42,296 nucleotides of DNA from assembly GCA_024693365.1 (NCBI GenBank), contig JAILLF010000020.1, positions 1 to 42,296 of the forward strand. Direction: 5' to 3'. Origin of the DNA: Acetatifactor sp. (GTDB taxonomy: Bacteria; Bacillota; Clostridia; Lachnospirales; Lachnospiraceae). The notes under the pieces were generated by a model. That model saw nothing but the letters and a program-made list of their open reading frames with translations, searched no databases and was not told where the DNA came from. This document shows, piece by piece, positions 8,875 to 16,604 of this stretch. Made by a program: the position numbers and the translations under genes. How positions within the stretch are numbered: position 1 is the first letter of the stretch; each line of letters opens with the position of its first letter.

Positions 8875-8979
8875 AAACGATTTACGACAGATATCCTAAC
8901 CGTTTCATTTTCGGAAAACCGCGCAAAGAACAGAATTGTAATCATTAAATATTATAGATTTTCTTAGCAGAAAACACAA
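8875..8979 (-). promoter_or_regulatory. Promoter and operator-like site of the kinase operon
   Basis: On the minus strand a -35 TTGTGT (8974-8979) and consensus -10 TATAAT (8951-8956) are 17 bp apart. In the leader, AAACGATTTA (8875-8884, plus strand) matches the pair of sites around the arabinofuranosidase promoter. A weaker related word, TAACCGTTTC, lies at 8897-8906. A common repressor for both units is inferred. Confidence 0.6.
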
Positions 8980-8998
8980 GCGTTTTTTTCGAAAAGAC

Positions 8999-9081
8999 TT
9001 ATCCACTTTTTTTGTGGATAACGCGTCATTTTCTGTGGATTATTCCACGTGTTTCTTTTAGAAGAAACAGAGTTATCCACA
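8999..9081. promoter_or_regulatory. Cluster of four DnaA boxes
   Basis: TTATCCACT at 8999-9007 (8 of 9), TGTGGATAA at 9013-9021 (perfect, reverse), TGTGGATTA at 9034-9042 (8 of 9, reverse) and TTATCCACA at 9073-9081 (perfect). They lie within 83 bp between the divergent promoters of the kinase operon and the tocopherol-cyclase-like gene. The first two boxes face each other and could form a hairpin. No dnaA, dnaN or other origin genes are near, so a DnaA-titrating or regulatory cluster is more likely than oriC, though an origin cannot be excluded. Confidence 0.7.
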
Positions 9082-9106
9082 ATTCAAAAAACTTTTCCCG
9101 ACACAC

Positions 9107-9135
9107 TTGTCATACGCAATATGTTGTATTATAAT
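9107..9135 (+). promoter_or_regulatory. Strong sigma-A-type promoter
   Basis: TTGTCA and TATAAT are 17 bp apart, both near consensus. The start point would be near 9142, giving a leader of about 130 nt before the gene at 9270. DnaA boxes end 25 bp upstream. Confidence 0.75.
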
Positions 9136-9269
9136 AAGGTGGGTTACAACTAAATCTAGTTTTTCTCAGGTCTATTCTCGCAATGAATGCCCCCTAAAAC
9201 AACACTCGAGTTGAATTACCCGTCATTTTTTACGTAATAACCTGTCATAAATTAACCGGGAGAAAGCAA

Positions 9270-10391
9270 ATGAATCGTTCCGATCAAAGCAGAAATGCAT
9301 ACATGCTCTGCGGTTCCCTTGCAAAGAAAGGGTACCTGCGCTGGTGGCACTCCTTCTCGGGAGTTAGTGCCGTCACGGGGATCCGCCGCTTTTTCTTCGT
9401 CGAATATCTGATCCTAAACCCCGTTCCGGGCAAACAAAAAAAAGACAGGTCCGCCATCCCCTCCTACGTAAAGGTATCCGCGGGAATCTTTCCAAATGCG
9501 GACGCGCCCGGACTTCAGCTTGCCTCTTATCACCCGATCACGGCAGCCAAATATGCAAGAAAGCCCTTATATTTTCAAGTTGGCGACAATGTTTTGCGCG
9601 AAAACCGCATCACCGGCCGGATCAAGGAGGCTCCCGTCCCCAAAAATCTCAGCGACCCGGATCCCGAGGAGCAGATTGTGGAATGGGATCTCGAGATCCA
9701 CAAAACCATCGCCTGTCATACCGGCTTCCTCGCCTCGCCTTTCCTGAGCGCGCTCAATGCTTTGGACAGCTTCTGGCACGGGGAGGGCATCAAAACACAT
9801 TATCGCGGCAACGTTGTCATAAACGGTGAAAGCTATGAAATCTCTCCGGATGACTGCAGCGGCTATGCCGACAAGCACTGGGGCCGAAGCTACAACAAGC
9901 CTTGGCTGCAGCTTGCCTCCTGCGATCTCATTAGCGAGCGCACCGGAAAGCCCTTAAAGCATTCCGCCCTAGCCATAGACGGCTGTTGCCCGAGATTCCT
10001 TTTCTTCCGCTTCAAGCCCAAAATACTGTTGCAGCTGACCTACACCGGCGAAGATTTCTGTTATTCTTTTGCAAAGCTTCTACAACGTCCCCGCCTGAAA
10101 TGGGGAACAAAGGAGACAACGGATGCCGTCACCTGGCACATAAAGGCCGGGAACCGTAACTCGCTGGTTAAGCTGACTCTCCAGTCTCCCAAGCCAAAAA
10201 TGATGGCACTGTCATATGACGAACCCAGTCCGTCCCTTTCTTCGCCACGCCTGAAAGCTGGCTGCGAAGGATACGGTACGCTCGATCTTTACCGCATCAC
10301 GTCAAACGGAAAAGTCTGGCTCGACACGCTGACCATCCAAAATGCCCTGTGTGAATTTGAAAAACCAGTCAAAAAGGCCTCCGCTCACTGA
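9270..10391 (+). CDS. Tocopherol cyclase family protein
   Basis: A 373-residue soluble protein with no signal peptide. The N-terminus (GYLRWWHSFSGVSAVTGIRRF then FFVEYLILNP) and the central DDCSGYADKHWG motif are the features I associate with the tocopherol-cyclase-like family, a lipocalin-related double barrel. Bacterial members are found in non-photosynthetic anaerobes that do not make tocopherol, so the substrate is probably a different lipophilic molecule. GGGAGAAAG lies just before the ATG. It has its own promoter and a terminator that overlaps the stop codon. The function is unknown. Confidence 0.6.
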   Translation: MNRSDQSRNAYMLCGSLAKKGYLRWWHSFSGVSAVTGIRRFFFVEYLILNPVPGKQKKDRSAIPSYVKVSAGIFPNADAPGLQLASYHPITAAKYARKPLYFQVGDNVLRENRITGRIKEAPVPKNLSDPDPEEQIVEWDLEIHKTIACHTGFLASPFLSALNALDSFWHGEGIKTHYRGNVVINGESYEISPDDCSGYADKHWGRSYNKPWLQLASCDLISERTGKPLKHSALAIDGCCPRFLFFRFKPKILLQLTYTGEDFCYSFAKLLQRPRLKWGTKETTDAVTWHIKAGNRNSLVKLTLQSPKPKMMALSYDEPSPSLSSPRLKAGCEGYGTLDLYRITSNGKVWLDTLTIQNALCEFEKPVKKASAH

Positions 10392-10408
10392 CGAGCGAAG
10401 GCTTTTTT
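10377..10408 (+). terminator. Terminator overlapping the end of the tocopherol-cyclase-like gene
   Basis: GCCTCCGCTC (10377-10386) pairs with GAGCGAAGGC (10393-10402) with one mismatch, followed by six T. The left arm is inside the last codons and the stop is in the loop. Confidence 0.85.
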
Positions 10409-10409
10409 C

Positions 10410-10438
10410 TTGTCACGAAAAGGAAATAACGTTATAAT
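10410..10438 (+). promoter_or_regulatory. Promoter of the aroA-carbamate kinase unit
   Basis: TTGTCA (10410-10415) and TATAAT (10433-10438) with 17 bp between them, 48 bp before the aroA start. The hexamers are the same as in the promoter at 9107. Confidence 0.75.
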
Positions 10439-10485
10439 AAGGACTCAGACAAAACGTATGACTAAGGATTTAGGAGGAAGGACTC

Positions 10486-11844
10486 ATGGAAGGAACGTAT
10501 CGCGTCCCTTGTTTATATCACTCGCAGGCCCTGCCTGGCTTTTTGAAGGCAGAGGTTCCCGGTTCAAAAAGCATTACCAACAGGGCGCTTCTGCTGGCTA
10601 TGTTGGCTGACGGAACCTCTACCCTGCGCGGCGCCTTGTTCTCCGACGATTCCAGACATTTTGCCGAATGTGCCAAGTCACTTGGATTCAAGGTGGAAAC
10701 GGATGAGGCAAATGCCATGATCCGGGTGACTGGATGCGGCGGAGACGTTCCCAAAAAAGAGGCATCCCTCTATGTCGGAAGCGCCGGAACGGCCGCAAGA
10801 TTCCTGACGGCATGGCTAGGCGTCACCCACGGAACCTATCACTTGGACGCATCCGCCCAAATGAGACGGCGCCCCATGGCTCCGCTCCTTCGCGGAATAG
10901 AGTCCCTTGGATGCGAGATCACTTGCGGCGAAACGCCGGATTGCTTTCCCTTTACGCTCCGCTCGCGCGGCTTCCAAAAGGATTTCGTCAGCGTAGACAT
11001 TGAGCGCAGCAGCCAGTTTTTGAGCGCCCTGCTCATTTCCTCCTGCCTGTCGCCCTCAGATTTCACCGTGGAAGCCGTCGGCAGTCACGGCATGGCTTAC
11101 GTGGAAATGACAAGAAAAATGATGGCTCAGTTTGGCGTACGCTGCGATGCCGTTTTACAAAATGCCTCACAGTCGTCTTCAGATTCCGCTAACGCAGTTC
11201 CTGCCAAGCGCTTTGTCACGCCTGCCGGTCAGAAATACCGCGCTCTCGACTATCAGATCGAGCCTGACGTCTCCGGAGCAAGTTATTTTTATGCGCTTTG
11301 TCCCTTGCTAAACCTCCCCGTCCAGGTATCTCACGTGCACTTTGATTCCCTGCAGGGAGACGTTCAGTTTTTGCGTTTCCTTGAGCAATTAGGCTGTCAC
11401 GCCGAAGACCGGCCGGAGGGCATACTGCTAACGCCGCCTGGGGACGGTTCTTATCCCGGCATCGTCGCGGACATGAGTGCCTGCTCAGACCAAGCCATTA
11501 CGCTTGCCGCCCTCGCGCCCTTTGCGACCAGTCCCACCACCATTACGGGGATCGGCCATGTGCGTTTTCAGGAAAGCGATCGCTTAAGTGCCATCGAGAC
11601 GGAGCTAAAAAGAATGGGGATCCGCTGCGAAACCACGGACGGTTCCATCACGATCTGGCCTGGCTCCCCCAAGCCAAGTCTCGTAAAAACCTATGAGGAT
11701 CACCGCATGGCCATGGGCTTTACCCTGATCGGCCTTCGAAGCCCTGGCATTGTGATCGATGATCCCGCTTGTTGTAAAAAAACGTTTGAAAATTATTTTG
11801 AAGTGTTGGAAAAGGTACTTTGCATTTCCTCTTCCTCATGCTAA
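10486..11844 (+). CDS. aroA: 3-phosphoshikimate 1-carboxyvinyltransferase (EPSP synthase)
   Basis: A 452-residue enzyme of the shikimate pathway that joins phosphoenolpyruvate to shikimate 3-phosphate. Visible family motifs are PGSKSITNRALLLAMLADG near residue 25, the GSAGTAARFL loop, QMRRRPMAPLL, FQESDRLSAIE and the C-terminal EDHRMAMGF. AGGAGG lies eight bases before the ATG. No other shikimate gene is adjacent. The next gene, a carbamate kinase, follows after 44 bp, so the two may be cotranscribed. Confidence 0.93.
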   Translation: MEGTYRVPCLYHSQALPGFLKAEVPGSKSITNRALLLAMLADGTSTLRGALFSDDSRHFAECAKSLGFKVETDEANAMIRVTGCGGDVPKKEASLYVGSAGTAARFLTAWLGVTHGTYHLDASAQMRRRPMAPLLRGIESLGCEITCGETPDCFPFTLRSRGFQKDFVSVDIERSSQFLSALLISSCLSPSDFTVEAVGSHGMAYVEMTRKMMAQFGVRCDAVLQNASQSSSDSANAVPAKRFVTPAGQKYRALDYQIEPDVSGASYFYALCPLLNLPVQVSHVHFDSLQGDVQFLRFLEQLGCHAEDRPEGILLTPPGDGSYPGIVADMSACSDQAITLAALAPFATSPTTITGIGHVRFQESDRLSAIETELKRMGIRCETTDGSITIWPGSPKPSLVKTYEDHRMAMGFTLIGLRSPGIVIDDPACCKKTFENYFEVLEKVLCISSSSC

Positions 11845-11888
11845 AATGTACTTAGTTACGGAAATCACACGTGCAGGAGGCAATTACA

Positions 11889-12824
11889 GTGAGCAAGAAA
11901 AAAGTTGTTGTTTCCCTTGGGCATGAAGCCCTTGGACATACCACCTTAGAGCAACAGAGCGCCGTAAGACAGACCGCCAAGGCGCTGGCAGACCTGGTAG
12001 AGGCTGATTACCAGCTTACCATCACGCATTCAAACGGACCGCAGGTAAGCATGATCCACAAGGCCATGACGGAGCTGCGCCGCGTTTATACGGATTATAC
12101 TCCCGCCCCGATGTGCGTTTGTTCTGCCATGAGCCAGGGCTACGTGGGTTATGACATTCAGAACAGCCTGCGCTCCGAGCTTCTCGCGCGCGGCATTTCC
12201 AAACCCGTGAGCACCATTTTGACCCAGGTGACCGTGGATCCTTACGATGAGGCATTCTACGCACCGACAAAGGTGATCGGTCGCTTCATGTCCCAGGAGG
12301 ATGCTGAGACGGAGCTGAAAAAGGGAAATTACGTGAAAGAATATCCGGGCAAAGGTTTCCGCCGCGTTGTGGCAGCGCCCAAGCCCATTGACATTGTAGA
12401 ATTGGAGACCATCCGCACCTTGGCGGAGGCAGACCAGATCGTCATCGCCTGCGGAGGAGGCGGCATTCCCGTCATCGAGCAGAAGCACGTTCTCAAGGGT
12501 GCTTCCGCCGTGATCGAGAAGGATGCCATCGCCGGAAAGCTTGCGGCAGACCTCCGCTCCGACGAACTCATCATCCTGACTGACGTAGACTGTGTTTACA
12601 AGGATTATGGCAAGGAAAGCCAGTCGCCCATCTCTTCCATGACCGTGGCTGAGGCAAAGGCATACGCAGAAGAGGGACAATTTGAGGCCGGCACCATGCT
12701 TCCCAAGATCGAAGCTGCCATCGCTTACCTGGAGAAGGTTCCAAGCGGCAAGGTTCTGATCACCAATCAGGCCTGCATCGATGACGCCATCAAGGGAAAG
12801 GCCGGCACCGTGATCACCGCGTAA
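11889..12824 (+). CDS. arcC: Carbamate kinase
   Basis: A 311-residue amino-acid-kinase-family protein, the normal length for carbamate kinase, which makes ATP from carbamoyl phosphate. Supporting motifs are HSNGPQVSMIH, the CGGGGIPV loop, IEKDAIAGKLAADL, LTDVDCVY and the C-terminal FEAGTMLPKIEAA. The nucleotide loop reads SLGHEALG where most members have a GGNAL form. A GTG start at 11889 with AGGAGG eight bases upstream is preferred over the GTG 18 bp earlier. No arginine deiminase or ornithine transcarbamylase gene is nearby, so the carbamoyl phosphate source is not shown by context. Confidence 0.88.
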   Translation: MSKKKVVVSLGHEALGHTTLEQQSAVRQTAKALADLVEADYQLTITHSNGPQVSMIHKAMTELRRVYTDYTPAPMCVCSAMSQGYVGYDIQNSLRSELLARGISKPVSTILTQVTVDPYDEAFYAPTKVIGRFMSQEDAETELKKGNYVKEYPGKGFRRVVAAPKPIDIVELETIRTLAEADQIVIACGGGGIPVIEQKHVLKGASAVIEKDAIAGKLAADLRSDELIILTDVDCVYKDYGKESQSPISSMTVAEAKAYAEEGQFEAGTMLPKIEAAIAYLEKVPSGKVLITNQACIDDAIKGKAGTVITA

Positions 12825-12843
12825 ACGCGCCATAACAAAAAAT

Positions 12844-12872
12844 AAAAAGGAGTGCATCGCACTCCTTTTTTT
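12844..12872. terminator. Bidirectional terminator between convergent units
   Basis: A 12-bp stem AAAAAGGAGTGC / GCACTCCTTTTT with a 3-nt loop. It is flanked by A and T runs, so it can end both the carbamate kinase and the NlpC/P60 transcripts. Confidence 0.9.
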
Positions 12873-12897
12873 ATTGAACGTGACAGGGGGACGTTCC

Positions 12898-14157
12898 TTA
12901 CTGGATAATGCGGCGTACGCCCACCATGTCCTTGCGGTAGGTGGCGTTGCTCACCTTGATGCCGTCCTTTTTGTTGCTGGCGTGAACAATCTTGCCGGAA
13001 CCAATGTACATTCCCACGTGTCCGTTATAACAAACAATATCGCCAGGCTGGGCATTTTCATAGGCAACTGCCGTTCCGTCATTTCTCTGCTGCCCGGAGG
13101 TGCGGGAGATGGAATAACCAAATTTCGCATACACGGAATACATAAATCCCGAACAATCGGTGCCGTTCGTGAGACTCGTTCCGCCTAGCACGTACGGATT
13201 ACCCACAAATTGCAACGCATACTTCGCAATTTTCTTTCCCAGGTCACTTCCCGCCGCATTGTCTACAATGGAAGAATAACTTGTCTCCGTGATTGTTCCG
13301 ACATCCGCGGCTTGACCCTGCTTTTGCTGTTGCTGAAGCTTCTTGATCTCTTTTTGTTCCTGCTGGATCAAAGTCTTTGCAACGTTGGCTTCCTGTTTTG
13401 CCTTTTTGATCTCAGCCTCATAGTCGGCGCTCTCTTTTTTCCTTTGCGCCAGCGCCTTGTCAAGGTCAGCCTTTTGCTTTTCCAGTTCTGCTTTTGCAAG
13501 CTCCACTTCTTCCTTCGCTTGCGTAAAGGCGTCCTTTTGCGCCTGTAAGTCTTTTTTCTCAACCTCTAGCTTTTTCCACAGATCCAGCGTGACCTGTTTC
13601 GCGTTCTCGTAATCGGTAAGCTTGCTCCTGTCATAGGTATAGAGCTGTTCAACGTAGTCCATCTTGTTTAGGAGATTGGAAAGTCCGATTCCCTGAATGA
13701 GCAGGTGGAAGAAGGATACGTTTCCCGTCTCGTAAATCCTCTTGGCCCGGACCTGCATGTCATCCTTCTGCTTTTCCTCCCGCGCCTTCGCCGCAAGGTA
13801 TTCCTGCTCCGTCTGATCGATCTCTTCCTGCTTCTGGGCAATCTCGCCTCTCTTCGTTTCGATCTCATTTTCCATGTCCGCGATCTCATCCTCCCGAAGG
13901 GCGATGCACGTCATGGTATTCAGGATCTCCGCATTCAGATCGTCGATCATTTCCTCGATCAGGCTTTGCTTGTCTTTCAGGTTTTCCGCCTTTTTGTTGG
14001 CTTCCTCCAGCTCCTTTTGATGTGCCTTGATCTGCTCCTGTAACTCTGAAATGGTGCTTGCGTGAACGGAATTGGACGCAAAAGGACACAGCACCGCAAT
14101 TGCCAGCGCCGCAAGCAGTCCAATGACCCATTTTCTTCCGTTTTTCTCCATTCGCAT
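12898..14157 (-). CDS. Secreted NlpC/P60 peptidoglycan hydrolase with coiled-coil N-terminus
   Basis: A 419-residue protein of the PcsB/CwlO type. Residues 1-33 are a Sec signal peptide ending near VHA. Residues 35-290 are charged heptad-like coiled coil rich in K, E and Q. The C-terminal NlpC/P60 domain carries C335 in TDCSGF, H380 in NGHVGMYIG and H392. Such enzymes cut D-Glu-diamino-acid bonds in stem peptides during division or growth. The coiled coil usually keeps the enzyme inactive until it meets an FtsEX-type partner. It lies 26 bp downstream of the PPIase lipoprotein gene, in the same unit. Confidence 0.9.
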   Translation of the reverse strand: MRMEKNGRKWVIGLLAALAIAVLCPFASNSVHASTISELQEQIKAHQKELEEANKKAENLKDKQSLIEEMIDDLNAEILNTMTCIALREDEIADMENEIETKRGEIAQKQEEIDQTEQEYLAAKAREEKQKDDMQVRAKRIYETGNVSFFHLLIQGIGLSNLLNKMDYVEQLYTYDRSKLTDYENAKQVTLDLWKKLEVEKKDLQAQKDAFTQAKEEVELAKAELEKQKADLDKALAQRKKESADYEAEIKKAKQEANVAKTLIQQEQKEIKKLQQQQKQGQAADVGTITETSYSSIVDNAAGSDLGKKIAKYALQFVGNPYVLGGTSLTNGTDCSGFMYSVYAKFGYSISRTSGQQRNDGTAVAYENAQPGDIVCYNGHVGMYIGSGKIVHASNKKDGIKVSNATYRKDMVGVRRIIQ

Positions 14158-14183
14158 CCTTGGTTCTCCGTTAACTAGTTAGC

Positions 14184-15341
14184 TTATTTCTGCGATGCCA
14201 GATTGTAAAGATATTCAAATGCCAATTGGTAATGATAGGTCTGTCTAAAGTCCTCCATGGAAGATTCTCCGAGGTAATCCGCGATGGAAGAAAGACCCGC
14301 ATTTGTGGCCTGCTCCTGCAAAACCCTGTTCAATTCCTCATCATCAATGCACAGGCCCTGCTTCTTAGCCAACGCCTGCAACACAAGATCCTCCTGCGCC
14401 GCGATGACGGAATGCTCTTTCAGGAAGCTTTCCAAATCCGTTCCAAAATACGTCTGCACAAGCGTTTCAGGATCCGTTCCCATCTGGAAGGCAGAGGTAA
14501 CGAAATAATTATTGATCTGCTCATAATAATAGTCAATCCAATCCTGCGGAACTTCCTTTATTTCACAAATCTCATCCAGGAAGGTTTCCAAAACCTTTTC
14601 CTGATAAGCGTCATCGCCTTCCGATTGATAAGCTTCGGTGAGATAATCACGAATGTACTGGCGAAGGCCTTCAATGGTATCCACGTCCGGCACAATTCCC
14701 ACAATGAATTCGTCCTTCATTTCTTCGGGAATGATGCAATTTACGGTCACGGTGAAAACAACTGCCTGTCCTGCAAGCTCTTCGCTGTGATACTGTTCAG
14801 GGAACGTAAGGTTTAAGTCAACCGTCTCTCCCGGCATAACGCCGATTAGGCCCTCTTCAAAACCGTCTATGAAGCTGTTCGAACCAATGGTGAGCGGCGC
14901 ACCCTGTGCCGTTCCTCCATCAAAGGCAACGCCGTCCTTCTTTCCAACATAATCGATGTTTACGGTATCACCGTTCTCCACGGCGCGATCCTTGATGCCC
15001 TGATCTGCCGGGAAATAATTATGATAAGCATCCTTCAGGATCAGTTCAACCTCTTCCTCGTCTATCTCCACGGGATCGCGCTCCACGCGGAAATTCTGAT
15101 AATCCTTGAGCGTTACGTACTTGTCAAGATCCATGTCCTTCGCATAGACGCGGCCTTCCGTAACCTTCATCGGTTCTATCGTCTGTCCCGGATTCTGGGT
15201 TCCCGTCTCCGTAACTTCCGTTCCGGACGTTGTATTATCACCGCCCGTTTTGGTCTCACAGCCAGCCAACGTCCCACAAGCGAGAACTGCCGCACAGATC
15301 AAAGCAATCCCGCCAAAATTCTTCTTTTTCATCTCTTTCAT
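14184..15341 (-). CDS. FKBP-type peptidyl-prolyl isomerase lipoprotein, trigger-factor-like
   Basis: A 385-residue lipoprotein. LAGC28 is a lipobox, followed by a Thr/Gly-rich linker. Residues about 122-205 form an FKBP domain (GDTVNIDYVGKKDGVAFDGG then FIDGFEEGLIGVMPGE). The C-terminal 180 residues resemble the helical chaperone part of trigger factor. It should sit on the outer face of the membrane and help fold exported proteins. Its neighbour is a secreted wall hydrolase in the same transcript, which could be a client. Family members of this kind are usually annotated as FKBP-type PPIase or trigger factor. Confidence 0.85.
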   Translation of the reverse strand: MKEMKKKNFGGIALICAAVLACGTLAGCETKTGGDNTTSGTEVTETGTQNPGQTIEPMKVTEGRVYAKDMDLDKYVTLKDYQNFRVERDPVEIDEEEVELILKDAYHNYFPADQGIKDRAVENGDTVNIDYVGKKDGVAFDGGTAQGAPLTIGSNSFIDGFEEGLIGVMPGETVDLNLTFPEQYHSEELAGQAVVFTVTVNCIIPEEMKDEFIVGIVPDVDTIEGLRQYIRDYLTEAYQSEGDDAYQEKVLETFLDEICEIKEVPQDWIDYYYEQINNYFVTSAFQMGTDPETLVQTYFGTDLESFLKEHSVIAAQEDLVLQALAKKQGLCIDDEELNRVLQEQATNAGLSSIADYLGESSMEDFRQTYHYQLAFEYLYNLASQK

Positions 15342-15459
15342 AATCCTCTCATTTTTCTTCCGAAGTCCTACAAACTAACTTCCATTTTGTATTATAACAC
15401 CAATACTGGCATAATTAAAATGAAAATTACGTGAACTTTAAAATATTCAAAACCAATTC

Positions 15460-15488
15460 TTGTGAATTTGGCGAAGCTGTGTTATGAT
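15460..15488 (+). promoter_or_regulatory. Promoter of the membrane-anchored unknown gene
   Basis: TTGTGA and TATGAT, 17 bp apart, about 57 bp before the ATG at 15545. Confidence 0.6.
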
Positions 15489-15544
15489 GTAATGTAGTTT
15501 CTGTGTAAAATTGAATATGGAAAAGGATAGAAAGGATACGTAGT

Positions 15545-16054
15545 ATGATGAACACAAACACGTTTGCTTTCCTGGGCATTAACCCTGGTCTGATTGTCCT
15601 GATCGTGGTGCTCGTGCTGGTCGTGGCTGCCATTATCGCAATGTACTTCTTGGGAAAGAAGGCCCAGAAGAAACAGGCCGAACAGCAAGAACTCATGGAA
15701 GCCAACAAAATGACGGTCTCCATGCTGATCATTGACAAAAAACGACTAAAGATCAAGGAATCAGGATTACCGCAATCCGTCATCGATCAAACGCCGAAGA
15801 TCATGAGGAACCAGAAGCTCCCCATCGTAAAAGTGAAGATCGGACCCCAGATCATGAATCTGATCAGCGATGAAAAAATTTTCGACAACATTCCCCTCAA
15901 AAAGGAAGTCAAAGCGACGATCAGCGGCATGTACATTCTCGGAGTGAAAGGCCTTCACGGCAAGATCGAAGTCGCTCCGCCCAAGAAAAAAGGCTTCTTC
16001 AAGCGTGCCCTGGAAGCAGCGCAGGAAAAAGCCGGTGCAAAACCCGTAAAATAA
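15545..16054 (+). CDS. Membrane-anchored protein of unknown function
   Basis: 169 residues. A single hydrophobic helix spans about residues 14-37 (PGLIVLIVVLVLVVAAIIAM), followed by a K/Q/E-rich linker and a soluble domain of about 110 residues ending in a basic tail. The layout of one N-terminal helix and a charged segment resembles YajC, but the soluble part does not look like YajC. AAAGGA lies before the double ATG. It is a single-gene unit with its own promoter and terminator. I do not recognise the family beyond a conserved hypothetical. Confidence 0.7.
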   Translation: MMNTNTFAFLGINPGLIVLIVVLVLVVAAIIAMYFLGKKAQKKQAEQQELMEANKMTVSMLIIDKKRLKIKESGLPQSVIDQTPKIMRNQKLPIVKVKIGPQIMNLISDEKIFDNIPLKKEVKATISGMYILGVKGLHGKIEVAPPKKKGFFKRALEAAQEKAGAKPVK

Positions 16055-16058
16055 AAGC

Positions 16059-16091
16059 AACCCCCTCACGGCAAGCCGCGAGGGGGTTTTT
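16059..16091. terminator. Terminator after the membrane-anchored unknown gene
   Basis: AACCCCCTC / GAGGGGGTT stem with an inner GGC/GCC pairing, followed by a T run on the plus strand. It ends directly at the stop codon of the convergent DUF1934 gene, so it may serve that transcript as well. Confidence 0.88.
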
Positions 16092-16537
16092 CATGTTTTC
16101 CTAATGACAATCCGCAGGTCATCCTGATTGATTTCTTGGCCTTCCTGCATCATTTGATATTGAATCTGCGCCAAGATCTCTTCTTCGCCGTGCGCAATCT
16201 CAAGCGCCCGCGTGCGGATCTCAAGCCGCATCGTTCCGTAGGGCGTCGGATAATCCACCATACATCCGTGCTCTTCCTCTCCCTGCTTTCGGTACGTGAA
16301 CTCCATCACGTGTTTGGCACCGCCCTTGTCATCCGGAAGGCTTCGTCTCAAAACCACCTCTCCCTCACTGATCTTCAGTCTGCTCGAGAAGGTAACTCCT
16401 CCCTTTTTCCCATCCTCCGAAAGCTCCTCTGAAAATAACACGTAATGATGGCCGTTTTTATAATAACATTGTCCCTCCGCGCGGTTAACGATCTCTCCCC
16501 TTCCGCCCGTGATCTCTATGTTGACCAGCCCTTCCAT
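16091..16537 (-). CDS. DUF1934 domain protein (YwiB-like)
   Basis: A 148-residue protein with the DUF1934 pattern: a small calycin-like beta barrel with alternating strands (VNIEITGGRGEI, HHYVLFSEEL, VTFSSRLKISEGEVVLRR, TPYGTMRLEIRTRALEI). It is cytoplasmic and the function is unknown. It is the last gene of the ispE-gntR-murI-DUF1934 unit, 67 bp after murI. Confidence 0.8.
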   Translation of the reverse strand: MEGLVNIEITGGRGEIVNRAEGQCYYKNGHHYVLFSEELSEDGKKGGVTFSSRLKISEGEVVLRRSLPDDKGGAKHVMEFTYRKQGEEEHGCMVDYPTPYGTMRLEIRTRALEIAHGEEEILAQIQYQMMQEGQEINQDDLRIVIRKT

Positions 16538-16604
16538 GACATTCCCTTTCCTCGTCCCAAAGACAAGGCCGCTCGTTTCCTTTCACGCCCCGCCTTAAAC
16601 TCGT

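Noticed and set aside
8999..9081. Chromosomal oriC
   Set aside because: DnaA boxes are present, but dnaA, dnaN, rpmH or similar origin genes are not, and sugar and lipid-related genes flank the site. Kept as a DnaA-box cluster only.
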